This document shows positions 43,574 through 58,704 of a DNA stretch of 60,000 bases, one piece after another (within the stretch, counting starts at the first letter, position 1; each line of letters begins with the position of its first letter). Source of the DNA: Lineus longissimus (Eukaryota; Nemertea; Pilidiophora; Heteronemertea; Lineidae); contig NC_088316.1 in assembly GCF_910592395.1 (NCBI RefSeq), positions 18,230,001 through 18,290,000 of the forward strand, read 5' to 3'. A program made the translations under genes and the position numbers. The notes beneath the pieces were generated by a model. The model saw only the letters and a program-made list of their open reading frames with translations. It was not told the DNA's origin and did no database searches.

Positions 43574-46500
43574 CTGAAAAATTTGATAGCATTTTAGGAC
43601 CGAGAATATTGGAGCTATAATGAGCTTCATAGTCAGAAGCAAGAGCTATTTTTAATGCTGAAGACAAATCTTATTACTGCTTGAAAGATCACTGAGATAC
43701 TCTTGGGATAAAAAACCAGCAACAGCAAAACTGAATAGTGAAAAGCCATTAAAAGCTTAATCAAAGTCTCATAGAGTAAGTTCTTAAGTTTATCCTCTTT
43801 CCGAGCTTCAAGATCATAGGAAATTACAACAACAGTCATCTTAAATACAGAAGATTTCAAGAAAAACATATTTCATTCTGGGACTCTATTAACCCTTTGA
43901 TGCCCGCTTGCCACTGCAGCAGGATGGGGAACTAAACATTCTGAATTGTGGTGTCACTGCTAATCGACAATAAACAAATAAGTGCAAAAATGTTCATGTT
44001 TTTTATATTAATAGCCAATTTAATGTGTCTTCAAAGACCTGTTGTCATCTGGAAATGTTTTGCTGGTTTGGTAAAGCTGAAAAATGTAACCAACCCGGTC
44101 TTCGACATTTTCCCAGCTGCTTTCCCCCAGGATACTCTAACTCTTTCATCTTTTGATCTCTGACCAAGCATGATCATGAAAACCCACAAAACCAATCCGT
44201 CATGAGATGCAATTGACATCACCTCTGCCACAACCTATCAGCAGCATCAAAGGAAAGCCAGGCAATTCCATTGAACACTGCGATTGAGAAGAAATGATGA
44301 TGACAGAGATGAGCGGAAAAAGTGTTTTTGCAGAGGTGTGCCCAGGAGACAATTAGGAGTGTGACTTGGTCAGGATAGGTTTTTATAGATTGTCACTTCA
44401 ATCTATCAAGGCTCAAGAAGAATTTGTCCATTTGTGTTCTTTGCGTTCTTATTGGACATGTTGGACTTGTACAGGGGAGATTGCTGGCTCCGACTGAGTC
44501 ACACGTATCTTGATCACTGTTTCCATCCTCCGAGTAACATTCATGGCCTAGTTATTGTTCCTTCACTCACTGCAATATCCTGGCTACCAGCTTTGACCTT
44601 TGTCGTGGGCCCAGGGTTGCTAACCTATCGCTCACGTCATGTCCCCAGGCATTCCCCCGATCAGTTAGTGGTCGAGGAACCAATAACGTGCTTGCTCAAG
44701 TAATGACATTGCTTGCAACAACCCTGTCCTACGTTAGATACCATGTACATGCTCTATGGAATACTTGGTACATGCTCTATGGTAGATATTTGGTACATGT
44801 ACAGCATTATGGGAAAAAGCAGGCCTGAAACCTAAAGTAAATGTGTTTTTCATGCACCTTTCCCTTAAAGGTAGACTGTAGGCAGGAGCCAGGTAGCTCA
44901 GATTAAGCTGCATCAAGTTGCCCAATAGGGGTTTCTCCCACCTGACAGTACAACTCTTCGCATTCCTACATGGAATATATTTGATGCTGATCGAATCTAA
45001 CATGACTCAGTCCCCTAATTGTGCATCTTAGTCACTTGATAATGCCTCATCTGACCGCCTAGTTCCTGCCTATAGTCACCCTTTAATAAACATGCTCTAT
45101 TTTGAAAAGATTGGGGTTTCGCAAACACTACTCCAAGAAAAAAGGTATAATTCATGTACGCTGGTGAGTGTAACATAAAACAAAGGTCAATGGTTTAAAA
45201 TCTATACATTTTTGACCTGAAATAAAATGTCAAAATACCTTCCAGTACACGGGATTGACAATATATGATGCTCTCCGACAAGATACTTCACTTTGACATG
45301 AACTAAACATGTTAGTATAACAGACAATGTGGCACAATATTACGGGACATAATAAACTACTAAGTTAAAGGAACCCTGTCGTGAAATGCTTATACAAATG
45401 GAGTGTCTTGAATGACATAGTACGCAACTTTATTTAGCATTTTCCAGATGATTGTATTGTTTCAAACAATCTACTTCAGTCCATCAACCAAAATCATGAC
45501 TGGCGTCAACTATTTCATATGTTAAATAGCACTGGTTTTGTTATTTGTCAGCATCACGACAGGACCCCTTTGACTGCTGCAATCACCCATGCTTAACTGA
45601 ACAGGACAGAACCCACTTGCAACAAGGTCTCGTGGCCTGAGATAAAACACTTTTCAGAGACACCTTGGTAGAACTGGCAAAATGTGAATTATCAAAAAAA
45701 AATCTGACTTTTAGCTTCAATTTTGCCACAGCGTTCACAGCAGTACTATCGAAAGGGCACCATGCCCCTCTTTCTCAGATGGGACTATTTTTCTCCTTCC
45801 TTTAAAAAGTAATTTTCTTTCAGTGGAATATCGACTGTGTCTTACTATTTGATTTAATCTCAGTGGCACTCAAACCTTGTTGTTTGAGTTTAGACCTGTT
45901 GCAAATGGGTGATTGTTGTAGGAATCTAGAGAGAATGTTTCACCTCGTCACTGGTGCCTTGGCCCTAAAAAGAAGATTGCAAAGAGCTGGATTAGAAGAC
46001 ATGTTTCCTTGCCTTGTTTCTTTAACTTTAAATTGAGTTAAACTTCCATGTCACACGATATAGGTCATTCAGAATCAAAAGTAGGTATCTTTTTTGTATC
46101 ACCTAGTAGTAAACCATCATTATCTGATTCTGAGAAATGTGTCACATTAAACCAACTAGAGGATTGTGGCAAAATGCTTTCTAATCTTCCATCGTTTTCT
46201 AAGTGAAGTGAAAACCAATTACCAAATTGTTTGATGAGAAAAAAATCACGCTACGAAAACAAATCACATTTGCCACAGAGCTTCTGGGTCATTTTATATG
46301 GTTACTACGACTAAAGAAATGAGAAGTTGTGATGGTCATTCGGATGGCCTGGGTCTGTAGATTTATGATCCGAAAGAGATAGAAGATTTGATCCTATTTC
46401 ACCCAATACAGCCATCAATTTACCATGGCTTGACATTGTAGTATGCCCTCTTTGACTGTGCCACACTTCTGGTGAGGATAAAGACATGTCTCTGCCCATC

Positions 46501-49500
46501 TTCACTACCGATACCAGTAGCAACAAGCACTGTCGCAAATTGGTCCACATCATTGCCTCACTTCAGTATCAGCGGTGGCATCACTGTCACAATCTGAAAT
46601 TTTCTCACTTGGTAACGGAAGCATTACCAGTGTTTCCTTTCCTCGGCCATCTGGGCTAGAAACACAGCTCTATGGAACAGCAAACTGTGGTTTAATTTGA
46701 CCTATATGTAACCAAGGAACAACTCAACTAAAGTACAGTGTTTTCCAGTCCCAATGATGTCTTCAATGGAGGGGTTCAATTGGAAATGGTAAACCCTCCA
46801 TCATGTTATCAGGTTTCACCAGAAGCCTCACTACCTTGTTGACCTTTCCCTGTCTTGGATGAGTTAGACTACCCTGCCATGACTGATGAGGGCTAAGGGA
46901 AAGCAGAAGTCCCTGATCTGTAATGAGTCCAGTCTCAAAAAGATGCTGTGCTTGGGATTTCAAATGTTTGGACACTGTTTTCTGCAAAGGCGATGTCTCT
47001 GTTGACTGGAGACAAACCAAAGGAGTGCCTGAAGGCAATTTCCAGAGATCCTACCGCAATCTTTAGCCAATGCTAACAGACTCAAAGCTCTTTGTTCAAC
47101 CAAAACAACGTCTCCGTGGACCTGTGACTAATGTCCCTAAATACCCACAAGGGGGTTCAGAAGGTGATGTGACCCGCAAAGATAACCCATCCATAAATGA
47201 TAGAGTTTCGACGACTCGGGATAAATGGATGACGCTAGTGCAATATATCTCCGGTAGTTATGAGAAAAGTTCTGAATTCAGCTGAAAGGATCATGTAGGT
47301 TAATTTCAGGTTATGGCAATCGTTGCTGTTTCCCGCATTAGTGGAAATGAAGCTTTACTGCTCCAAAAGCCATATAGGTGATGAGCTTCCTGAATCTCCT
47401 GGTCAGTTCATGCAAGCCAACATCTCCGTTGACTCTCCAGTACCTGCTATTGATCCAATTCCGGTAATGTTCCATTAGTAGTAATGCTATACGTCCCTGA
47501 GGATGTCATGTCTGTTATTATCAAGCTTACAAGCCATCCTGCCCATTCACAAGTTCACTGCTCTTGGGGAAGATAGATGCTCGAAAGTCATCCGAAAGTA
47601 TTGGGTTTCTATTTGACTGCACATGGGCATAGACAGAACGTCTGACTCCCAACTCTGTGTTTTATTCTGAGTGGGAGTTGGGGTCCAGACAGTGGGCAAC
47701 CTCTCCATGGCCTAACTAAGCAACTGATGCTTTTGAGTACGGAGTACAAGTCTTTTAGGGATACTACAACATATTTTTTATGGACTACTGTACAAATCCA
47801 AGCAACATTTCCAGTCACCTACAGGATAACAAAGAACTGAAACACGCCATCAATTTTTTATCGCTAGAATTGATTTCCTCAAAAGTTAATGCAATCAATT
47901 TGATATCTAAGAAGCTGCAGAAATCTATTGGGGTTCCCACGGCAACAGGGTGTGACCATTGAAGCATCCCACGAAATGGTCAATAAATCTTACATTGTAG
48001 TATAAATGTATCCGCATCTTTGTGTTACAACTAGAATGTAATATTCTGCCGAAGTGCCCCTTGCAGTATCAATGGTACCCGATTTCAATCTCGCCCATTG
48101 ATTTCTGCATCCGTAAGGATCTCTGATTTACAAGCAGAAGAAATGCCGCGCCGAAGATGAGATTGCTTGTATCAGGTCATTCAACTATAACGTGATAAGG
48201 CTGTAGAGCTTGTGTAGTACCACCAGTACTTCAGTGAGACGTTTACTCTACTGCCTTAGTGGCAAATCCACTTCTGTCATTTTCGAGACAACGCAGGGTA
48301 ATAGAAATTTAGGTGGACTTTTCCAATTTAAACAGCTATTGGGCTTGTCACTGCCAAGTGGTACACAGAAGCACTAGCACGCTTATTCTGGTGTTGACTA
48401 CAGTATGCATCATTGTCAATTTGACTTTGACGGTTTTATCGTACACTTGAGCAAATTGAAGTACCGATTAAGCTCAGAAGATACAAAAATTCTGGCAACG
48501 AAGATTCAGTGTGCATGCTGTCACATTCGCCATAGAATTACTCAAACCGATTTGACTTTAATGTTTGTGTATTAGCAGCTAAGTTCTCGTCATCATTCAT
48601 CATCAATCTCAGCCTTAAGATATTAGCCTTGATGCTGGGATCACCACTGCTGCCTAAAAACCAATTAAAATGTGATTAGTTTTGCTGCATACCCCACCAT
48701 TTTTGAGCAGCAGGACTTTCATTGGTCGATCCTGATATTGCACAATTTGTTATGTTTCATTAATGAGGAGTGCAAAGAAATGAGGCAGCTGAACATAAAT
48801 GAATTTAGCACAAGATCTTGATAAACGAGGTAACTAACTTGCTTCTTGCGCATGAAGTTTGCTGGAGAAGTTTAGGAGAAATCTCAGTCTTGCGGCTGAC
48901 CAGCAATGTTGAGTTTGGCTACTATAATAGAGGAGGTGATTTCCATAAATCAACACTTTTTCTTTAACACAGAGTAGTAGCCAAAGCATGGCACATCATG
49001 AGCCTCCCACATGGCCAATCAGGAGATACTGAAACCATTTGCACAGATCGTCAAATATTTGTCTTGGGTCTACAACAAGGAATGGCAATAACCCTGATGC
49101 CAGCATTGTAGCAGTTATCGCTGATTTGTCTGACATGACTATTCTTGTAATGGCGCTCATGATACACTAAACCTGGCCATATGGCATCTTCCAACGTGAG
49201 ATCTTTTCAGTGGGTTCAACAGGATGTGTTCACCTTATCTTAGCACCCACAAACTGGTTTATACACAGAAACAAACCAGTAAGAAATTGGATAGCCTTTG
49301 AAGTACCAGACAAAAAATATGTCAATTTGCAGACACAGAGACCCAAGATGGGGACCAGGGTAATCACCTCAACAACTCTCAAAGGAATCGATTTCCAAAA
49401 CCCGGATGACCGGAACAGACCTTGTCGGTGACCCAGATATATGAATACTTTGAGGTATTCAGATGTCTAATGCACAAAGGGTGGCCTCGGGATACATGAC

Positions 49501-50011
49501 TGATGATTTGCTCAGCTAAATTTGTCATCAGTTTAACAGTTCAATGGAAGCTCGAAAGATTGGCTGTGATAGTGTACTACACCTTCAAACTGAGAGAGAC
49601 AATAATATGCAGAAGGGTCAAATTGGTCATCTTCGTCATTTAGTCATGTAAACTTCGTCATGTAAACTCTGCCTAAAAGGATGACTTGCAGCAACCTAAG
49701 TCAACTTCAATTGATCCAGGATCGATATTATGCTGTCAAGTAAGGTCGACAAATGACACCATCACGACATGCAATTAAATAAGGTAATTACCAGCAGCAA
49801 ATAACAAGCTGTATCAACGGCGGGTAATCGAAATATGTCAATACGTTGTCCTAATGTCATGTTTGCGCTGGTTACTATGACCTACAGTTTCATTGGTCAG
49901 TGTCTGAATGGTAATCGACTCTAATTGCTGGATGATTGGTTGGTAACGTTGTCAATTTTATGGAGGGGACTCTTGTTGATTGTTCAGGTGGACTTGGGGT
50001 CCAAGAGCAAA

Positions 50012-50355
50012 CTGTGGGAATGGAGTAAATTTAGATGATCATGTGCTGGTATTGATCTGACTCACCTACAGTTCAGGAATGTTTAATTTCTAAGTCCAAA
50101 AAAAATTTCACTTTTTTTCTACTGAAGATGAAGAAACATCATCAGTCCCAAAATAGAACTTAGAAATTTTATCTGAAGTTTAAAATTCAGAAAAGCTTTC
50201 AGTGTCAAAAATTTTTTGGGACTGATGATGTTTCTTCATTTTGAGTAGAAAAAAAGTGAATTTTTTTTTGGACTTAGAAATTAAACATTCCTGAACTGTA
50301 GGTGAGTCATATCAGTACCAGCACATGATCATCTAAATATACTCCATTCCCACAG
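50012..50355. repeat. Hairpin-forming repeat, ~139-bp inverted arms and 66-bp spacer
   Basis: The left arm (50012-50150) starts CTGTGGGAATGGAGTAAATT. The right arm (50217-50355) is its reverse complement with a few mismatches. Both arms contain the words TTTAATTTCTAAGTCC and AAGAAACATCATCAGTCCCA, shared with the repeats at 21.94 and 37.03 kb. No obvious target-site duplication. Confidence 0.88.
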
Positions 50356-51576
50356 TGAAAGGGTTAACGTCGTTAATGGATTAGCCTGATTATGGATTGG
50401 CAGAAGAGAGTTGTATTGCATCGAAAAACTCTCTGAACCCTCCAGAATACCCCAATATTATTCTGAACACACGTGATAATAAAAGTTAATGACAATCATT
50501 ATTTCACATTATAGCATGCCAAGTTAGAGAACTCATGACATGCAAATATCACTGGTCGATTGCACTCAGAGAATGATAGTCGAGAAAACTTGGGCACAAA
50601 ATAAAACGATATTTGTAAATTTGGAGTCTCTATTGAAAATCACTAACACACCTCGTTAATGTGCTTGGTCACATTCACTATGCGGAAATCGTTTTAAAAA
50701 CTAAGTTGAAAAATGTCCATGGCAACTTCTATTCTTCTGAATTCGGTCTTATTCTGAGTGTGTTTCAGTGCAGTTTTTTATCATGATCCCACTACACCTC
50801 ACCTAGCCACTCCATATGTAGCACCATCTTTTTATACAGCCATCCAGACAGGGTACACCTCTTCCCCTAATAGCCATTCATCTAATCGCACACAACTAAA
50901 AGGAGCGCCTATTTTACTCACCACTAACCAAAATGATATAGCCCGCCCTTGCCTGCAGTAAAATGGTTTCCAAAATCTATAAGGAAATTGCTCTTATCCA
51001 CATCTTTGACCGATTATGAATAGTTTTCACCACAAGGGTAACACCACCTCCCCCATTAGCCATTCTTCTTGGTGAACCATCTTTTTCAATCATTCTTATC
51101 ACGTAGTTGCAAGTCCTCATGGGACGCTGAACATGTATTTATAAGCACTTCAATCGGCTCATATTGGCAGAATAATGATCGTTGTTGGTGAGGCAAAAGA
51201 TACATGGGTAAGGTACGTAGATGCTAGAATATACTGCCATATATTCTGGAAGACGATGAATTTTACTTCAAATTAAGGTTGATTTTATATATTTGTGAAG
51301 CAGAACCAGGGCGTCATTGAGTTCGAGATTTTAGTTTAGGTTTGCCAAGATAAGTCGTTCGTTTCATTTTAAACCATTTCATATTTGCACCTTGGATCTT
51401 TTTCTAGATGGAAAAGTATGTATTGGGAGAACCTCGATGCATTACTTCTGTGAGTCAATTCAGCCCTTAGGTCTTTTATCATGGTCAGCACGACTATAAA
51501 CCCAAGAGATGCATCTGTTACAGCAGTATTTACAGCCATAGCCAAATCTAATCTGTCATTCCCTACAGCGAATAAC

Positions 51577-51655
51577 GCCAGTGTTTGGATCGTAATGGCA
51601 TAATGTAGGGAATGACGCCAGTGTTTGGACTGTAATGGCATAATCTACGCCAATG
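51577..51655. repeat. ~39-bp direct repeat, two units
   Basis: ACGCCAGTGTTTGGA, then GTAATGGCATAAT, occurs twice in succession. Confidence 0.8.
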
Positions 51656-54600
51656 TCACACAAATATAATTCTGTGACCGGAATATGACATGTTTGAGCT
51701 ATCCCACCATAAGTCAGAGATGCCATCAATCAGTTTTATGTATCAATATCGATTAGATCAAAACATACTCTCAGAGTTTATTACACAAGAACACAACCAA
51801 GACTGCCTTAACGCCTCCATGGGTCCATTTATCCGGTATCTTCTATATTCCTTCACTTCTGCCAGTTGCAGGGGCAGGATACTGTTCAACTACAGCTTGC
51901 CCCTGGGTCTTTGAGCATAATCACATTTAATGGAAGTAATATAACTGCTCTTAAAGGCAATGCTTACTGCTGCATTGGCGGAAACCAAGATCTAGACGAA
52001 TTGCCCTCATGCACTTGCTGTTCCCCTACTTCATCCCCATCCAACATTACTGGCACTTAGCAGAGATTCTTCAGCCACTTTCTTGTCACTCGAGAGCATG
52101 CTTGGAATGAATGCGGCATAACAATACCATTAGCTTATATTTACTGGAGGAGGAGTTTATTCATGATTTGGTTGTCAGATCTGGATGGTGCATCACGGGA
52201 CCAAAAGATGTCTATAATAATAAGCATTATAATGGACATGTAAAGGCCAGGTGGAAATGAAGTATTGCCTCCCCACCTGTGCCAACTTAGTTCACTGACT
52301 ACACATACATGTATATTCATTTCTATTTACCTGAGCTATAAGAAAAAGTGACAATTCTATACAAAAATCATCTTTTGAGTATGATTATCTGTACAATCAG
52401 AACTACTGTAGGCCTATGTGTAGGATCAGACTAATAACTGAAAGAAACAGAGTCCTCCTAATCAATTCACACTTTATGAGAGAGAAGTCATAAACCGTGC
52501 CATCAATCCATCAATCTGCCAAGATAGCCCCTGGAAGGCATGGCAACTATGTCTAAGATAAGTAATGATAACATCACGATGTCATGTGATACCAGGCGGT
52601 AATTTCGTATTATGCCAACAAGACGAGGTGGTGATTTGGTGGCAGTTTATCGGTTGGAAATTATAGGGATGGACCTTGGCGGAGTCAGACAGGTCCATTT
52701 TCTAAGTATTGTTATCACATCCATTTTAACATCCAAGTTGGTTCTATAATTAATCGCATTAAAATGGTTTTTGTAATTAAAGATTGCTGTGATCTTTATC
52801 TGGAGTTTGTAACCACCATTGAACATAATCGAAGATCCATTTTTGATCTATTGGTGGGCTATTGATCAAATGAAACTTGATCATGCTTTACGCAACACTT
52901 TTTCACTGAGATCGATTAGTCCATGTCAGGTGGTGATTTTCAGCTAGGTCACGTCACGTACCTTGCTCTTTTTGTCCTTACACCAGGGAACCGCTATTAG
53001 AGGGCCAGTTTAGACCTCAAAGGGTTAACACAGGTATCAATTTCAGCCAGTCACACCTGAGGCAACACACCATTATAGATAGTTACTCGACCAATGACAA
53101 ATCAGAACCAGTCCTCGGGGAAAAACACGATTTCCGAGGAATTATACAAAAATTTCCAATTCGGAATCACCGGTCTATTCCGATGGAAAGCAGCTTACAT
53201 CTTGAGTGCTACGGATCATTGGATCTGTGTCAAAATGAACTTCTTATTTCATCAAGCCCTGGATGAAATTGACTTATGTCTTGCCTATCCAAATTGCATC
53301 ATCTAGCAAGTCTAGGAAAATGCCTATCCAGTGTACACCTTGAAATCAGAGTTTCCTATGAATACAGTATTAACATCGTCTTTTGGCTCTAGCTATTTAC
53401 CTGTTGGATGAGCTATAAATTGTTTCACTGCAAAAAATGATTTCAATTTTAAAAATGAAAGCATCGGTTACCAATATTTTCTCAGCACATGTAGGCTATG
53501 AGCAGATAAGCTTTTACTTGCGTGGATGTGGTCCGGCCTTAAAGGCCATATATCAAGGTTTGAAAACATGCTTGATACTCATGAAATATGTTGAGGGTTA
53601 AAAAAACAAGATCCCAGACATTAAAAAAATTCTAATAATAAAGTCATTATTTAGTTATTTCAATTTTCAATTTTAAACTATTTGAATTTCCCACCACACA
53701 CAACTTTAGATTAGTTCCACATGTGGCCGCTAGGGATTTTTTGATGACGTAGATCAGGTCAGTCAGAACAAAGCAAGATGAGTGGAACATGTAATAGATG
53801 GCTTAAGAAAGAGTCATGCAACCAAGTTCATTACTATAATCCCAAGACGTTTCAAGTTCAGGAATCAGACGTACGCTGTCTTCAAGGTTGTCGTCCTCAG
53901 TTACCTCTAATTTCAATTATAAAGTCTACCATCCCGTCCCCAAAAGCAAATTTGTAACGAAAAACCTATTATCCCAAAAAATCATTTTCCACAAAAATGC
54001 CTGAAAAAATGCTCAGTTGGTAATTATAAAAGAAGGATTTTACAGTTACAGAGACGGAAGCCATGATTCCGCTGTAATTACTGGGTAAGCATTAAATGTG
54101 GCATTGTGTTACGATCTGGCATGGCAATTAAAAAACTCTTTGCTTCAATTTCAACTTTCAGATTTTCCATGGCAACATGCAGGTCTACTATTGATTCCCC
54201 CAAGGTTGTTCCAACATAACTTGGCTGGACCAAAAGTGCACTGCTGCATAGTAAACTTTGCAAATGTGCAATTGGAACATGGTATGCTCTCAAAGTAATG
54301 GCTTCGAGTTACCGCCAGTGAAAAAGCGATACAACATGAGGTGCCACAATCCTGTTTCGAGTTGTATCAACATCACAGATGTTACTAGATGACATAAAAA
54401 TAAGGTTTTATCCACAGCTCAGCCATCTGGAGCATCACTGATGGAATTGATTTGAAAATAATATCACGCTGTATTAAGGATCGTCTGATTCGATTGCCCA
54501 GCAATGAAATCGGATCAAAGTGACCAGGAACTGATCTCGTAACCGGGAATGATGATCAAAGACATCTTGGCCGGCATCTGAGGAAAGTTTTAAGAGGCCA

Positions 54601-54980
54601 CTAAGGTCAAAGGACACATCAGGCCGTTGGCGTGTGTTTTGGGGTCATCAAAAGCCTTAAAGTCTTTGCAAATGAGCAACCTGCAACCTACAACACGACA
54701 ATTTGAATGCAGTAGCCAACTGGTTCATGTGCCATCAATCTTGATGATCATCTTTGTGCATCGACCTAGTTATGCCTGCCTGAATTGATGACAACACTAT
54801 TCATACATGATACTGAAAGTGTATTGGAAATTAATAATCTGGGCATCGTTAATTAGAAATCTAATTATATTGGTTATTGGATGCGTGTTAGGCAGTTGGT
54901 GCAGGGACAAGTAAGGACATCGAACTGGCCAACTTTTCCTTTCAAAGTTCCCAAGTGACGCTTTGCCAATAAAATGACTG

Positions 54981-55155
54981 AGGCTGACGTTACATAGGCC
55001 TCATTCGTTCACTTCCCACATGTCACGTTCCAGCTTTACTTAACGTTCCTCGGTGAATGCACGGCCATGTGGCATGCATTCAGTGAGGAACGAACGCATT
55101 AAGGGGAACGTGACATGTGGGAAGTGAACGAATGAGGCCTATGTAACGTCAGCCT
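54981..55155. repeat. 175-bp palindrome with perfect 51-bp arms
   Basis: The arms 54981-55031 and 55105-55155 are exact reverse complements (starting AGGCTGACGTTACATAGGCC). Inside, CGTTCCTC.GTGAATGCA and its inverse extend the pairing with a short mismatch. A foldback element or MITE is likely; no duplication of flanking sequence was seen. Confidence 0.92.
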
Positions 55156-58100
55156 TATACAAATTATGTCAAGTTGGGCCAATGTTCATATCCTAGATTT
55201 CAGCACGTCTCATCACACCAGCATACCAACAGTCTATCAGACAAGAACGGGTAGCTTTATAAGGGATTTCGATCACAATGAACGAACGGGTCAATTTCCT
55301 GCCTGACACCCCTAGTGAGATTGCAAGAGATCAGTAAACATTACAGAGAAAGCACACTTTAACTTAATGATGGGGTAAAAGCTTTCATGTTCAGAGTCAC
55401 TAACAATGTTTGTTCCCAAGGGAATAGCCTGAAGATCACACAGCATAGCTGATCGGGATTGGATGGATCGAGCCCTTGACAGGAATACAACTATATTGGC
55501 TTACCAGTCGGTACGCAAAGCAGCAACCTGTCTGGCTAGCTTCGTGGTTAGAATTCTGAGCAATTCCGAAGTCTCAACTCACAAGATACAGTTAGCGGCA
55601 CTGTGTGACAGAAGTGTGTTTGGAGATTTTCAAATTTCAAAAACAAAACACAATATCATGTAGTGTGACATGTTCAAACTCATTCCTTGATCTGCCTCTG
55701 TTTGAGAAGACCAAGAGCGGTAGACACCACAAAGAAGCAAATGTCATGAAGCAGTGACAGATCAACATCCACAAAGTTGAAGCAGGTTATTGGATGGTGA
55801 GAAACTCAGGAAAAACATCGAAGTTTAAAATTGATGGGTTCATGGTGACATCATAACAAGTGGGCAGAAAGCCAAGTTGTTTGTGAGGAGTAATGCTTGA
55901 GGTCTGGGTCTTGAAGCAGTGGTAAACAATGGAAGGTCGTTAAGGGAAAGAAGCAGATCGGACAGTGTTTTTGTTTTTGTTTTATTGCCGTTTGGTGCCC
56001 AATGAATCAATTTTATGACACAGACTTTAGGATACCCCACAGGCATCGGCTGTATTTCATGCTTTCACTGACTGGATCAATGAAAAGACTAGGAAGAAAG
56101 AAGATCATGGCGCTGGTGACTGACTGCTTCCAAGCTGAAGTGGACTACTGAGAAAAAAGCCACACTGGTTTCATATGTAATAGACACAAGTATAGCAAAA
56201 GATGTTTATAGCATCAGAAGTTGCGTGCAGGGAAGATATCAAAGTTGTCGTAAAAGCATCGAATGTCAGATTTGTGCAAAGAATGCAAACAAGTAAAAGC
56301 ACTTAGTTGTGATAAAGAAGCGTTGAAGGGGTCACTGCAAGAATACGGTAACCAACGAAATAGAGATATTGGTATCATTGGTATCATCACTAGTCTCGAC
56401 GTATTCTGTGGAATCACTTCCTTCCTTCTTTCTTTCAACAGATGACTCAAACAATACTTGGCCATAATCGTGCCTAATATGGCTAAAACATCTTACTCAT
56501 TGGCAGAGCATTGGGCACAAAAAATGACATAAAATAAAGGACAAATCCCTTAATAAAAATGAAAAAGGCTGCCTCAGAGAGTGCCCACTGGCAAGACATC
56601 AACCTCTATTGGCACTCATCATCAGTCAGTCATTTCAATATTCCTACCTATTTCTAGATCTAGGATAGAATGGCAGTGAATAGTTATAGCCTGAAACACA
56701 TCTTACCGGCTTTGGTCCCTTAGGTTTTAAGGAAGCAGGCAACTGAAAGAAGTAAAGCTGGTCAATAACGAAATCTGACGCAACGAACATTGCCACTCTC
56801 CTGTCCAGGTTATGGTCATGAAAGAGGCAACTGTAAATAAGCTAAGTTGTGAAATAATTGGTGATTTCCCTGCAGAATCAGCAGCAAGCTCTCCCCCTTC
56901 TCGAGTCAAGCCAACGGCATTTCCTGGCAAATCCAGTCTCTCTCCGCATGGACCACACAATCAACTGTTCGCTCCTTCACTGTGATGAGGCTATGCCAGG
57001 ACACCGCAGTGAGGAAGATGTAAGTTGGATGTATGAGCCTTGTTTAGAGTCTCAGGCTTGATCTACTTGGATAGGTTGGTGGCCTTGACTCGGAGAGGTT
57101 GCTGCTGATTCCAAAGGGCAGTGATTTAAAAGGAAGCAACTCAATTAAATTTGCAAAATGTAAAAAGCACTTGCAAAAAGTAAAGGATTCGAAATAGTAG
57201 AACTGAAGGCAAGTGGACATGCTACTGCTGACCTGATTACTGGCATCTGAAATAATGCAAAGACAATTGTGACTCTCTGGCCATCTTCACAGTCCCATTC
57301 CTCACTGACAGGAAAGAAAGATGCTTAACTGAAAAGAAATTCTAAAGAATGCAGTGATCTCATTCCTTAAATTGGCAAGACAGTTCCCCTATAGCCATAT
57401 GCAGAATGAAACTCTTCCTTACTGCTTTCTCAGGTACTTGCTCGGGAAGGTGGCAAGGCGGCACCTGGAAATGCAATGCTACTTATGAGATTACAAAGCC
57501 AATTCAAAAGGATGCAAAGGCCATTGATCCTGTCTCACTCAGTCAGATATTCAGGAGACAAAATTGTTCCATAAACCTTCCTCAAAGGCCAACAATATGC
57601 ATGAATTACATTTACTATCCAGAGATACCAAATTTGACAATTTCGAGTTAACGGTGGCTACTTGAACCTTTGTCCTTTCCCTCTGACAACCACTGAATAT
57701 GATTACCAGTACTGTACGAGTCTACTGTTATGAGATTCTGGCCACCCTTGGCTTTCCTCATGATGACAAGACAGACAGATTCATTGGAGAGATAAGCTTT
57801 ATTTCGACACATCTAACAAATTTTGAAATCTGACAGCATAATTTGGAAGTATTTAACTACAAGTGGCTACTTCATAGCAGGTGGTCAATAAAATCGCTAA
57901 CTGAATCACTGCCCCTTTGACCAGCACTGAACAAGATTGCCGATACTGTGTCTGTTGTAACAAGATTCTGACCTCCTTTGGCTGTCTCTAATTCCATTGA
58001 TTACCAATGAAGAGAAGACCCCTTAGTGATATTGTCTTCAGTGCCGGTGATCCAGTAGTTACAAGCTTGTCATCTGATCAAGGCATGCTGGAGTATGTGT

Positions 58101-58704
58101 TACACATACATACTACAGACTCACCAATCTAGAGTTCTCCAATGGCTCACGGTGACCTGCCATTATGATCACGTTACACCATCTTCAACCAGGCATATTT
58201 GCATATAACATGTACAAGAGGTTCTTTAGAAGTGATCTATGCCAAGATTTACGTGACATTTCCAAACTGTTCAAGGATTTCAGGACTCCAAACAAACCCT
58301 GTCTTCACAAGCTACTGACACCTTGGAATGGTATTGACTCCCCTGGGAGCATCGCCATGTCATTTTTACATTTTTTAAAAGTTGTTCTACTCAATTGTCC
58401 TTGTGGGCTGAAAATGACATCTGAGACACACTTGGTTGTTATTCCGGGTTGTTATTCGAGTGGGAGACGTGTTTTCCAAGTCATCTGATGGGATAATGGG
58501 TGTCTCCATGGAGATGAACCATACAACAATCGGAAGCTATGTCATTCCTACTTGATTTATTAAGTCCTAAATCTCTTCTGTCATTTCATAATCTCATATA
58601 CAATACCCTTTTATTCTCTCATCCCTTGTTAAAAAAATTACCATATTCTACGTTGGGTTTTCTATGCAAGCCCCAAAATGCTAGTTCTGGGTGCACCAAG
58701 GTGC

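Noticed and set aside
46763-47038. - strand frame with phrases such as LFETGLITD and LPFPIEP that recall the start of a Ty3-type reverse transcriptase
   Set aside because: The order of key motifs is incomplete, stops follow immediately, and no YxDD-type motif or long terminal repeat was found nearby. At most a very old remnant.
51369-51641. - strand open frame with wording FAVGNDRLDLA that faintly recalls the TRPC ankyrin phrase AIENEN
   Set aside because: The rest of the frame does not follow ankyrin or TRPC N-terminal sequence and part of it is a 39-bp direct repeat. Similarity over ten residues is not enough.
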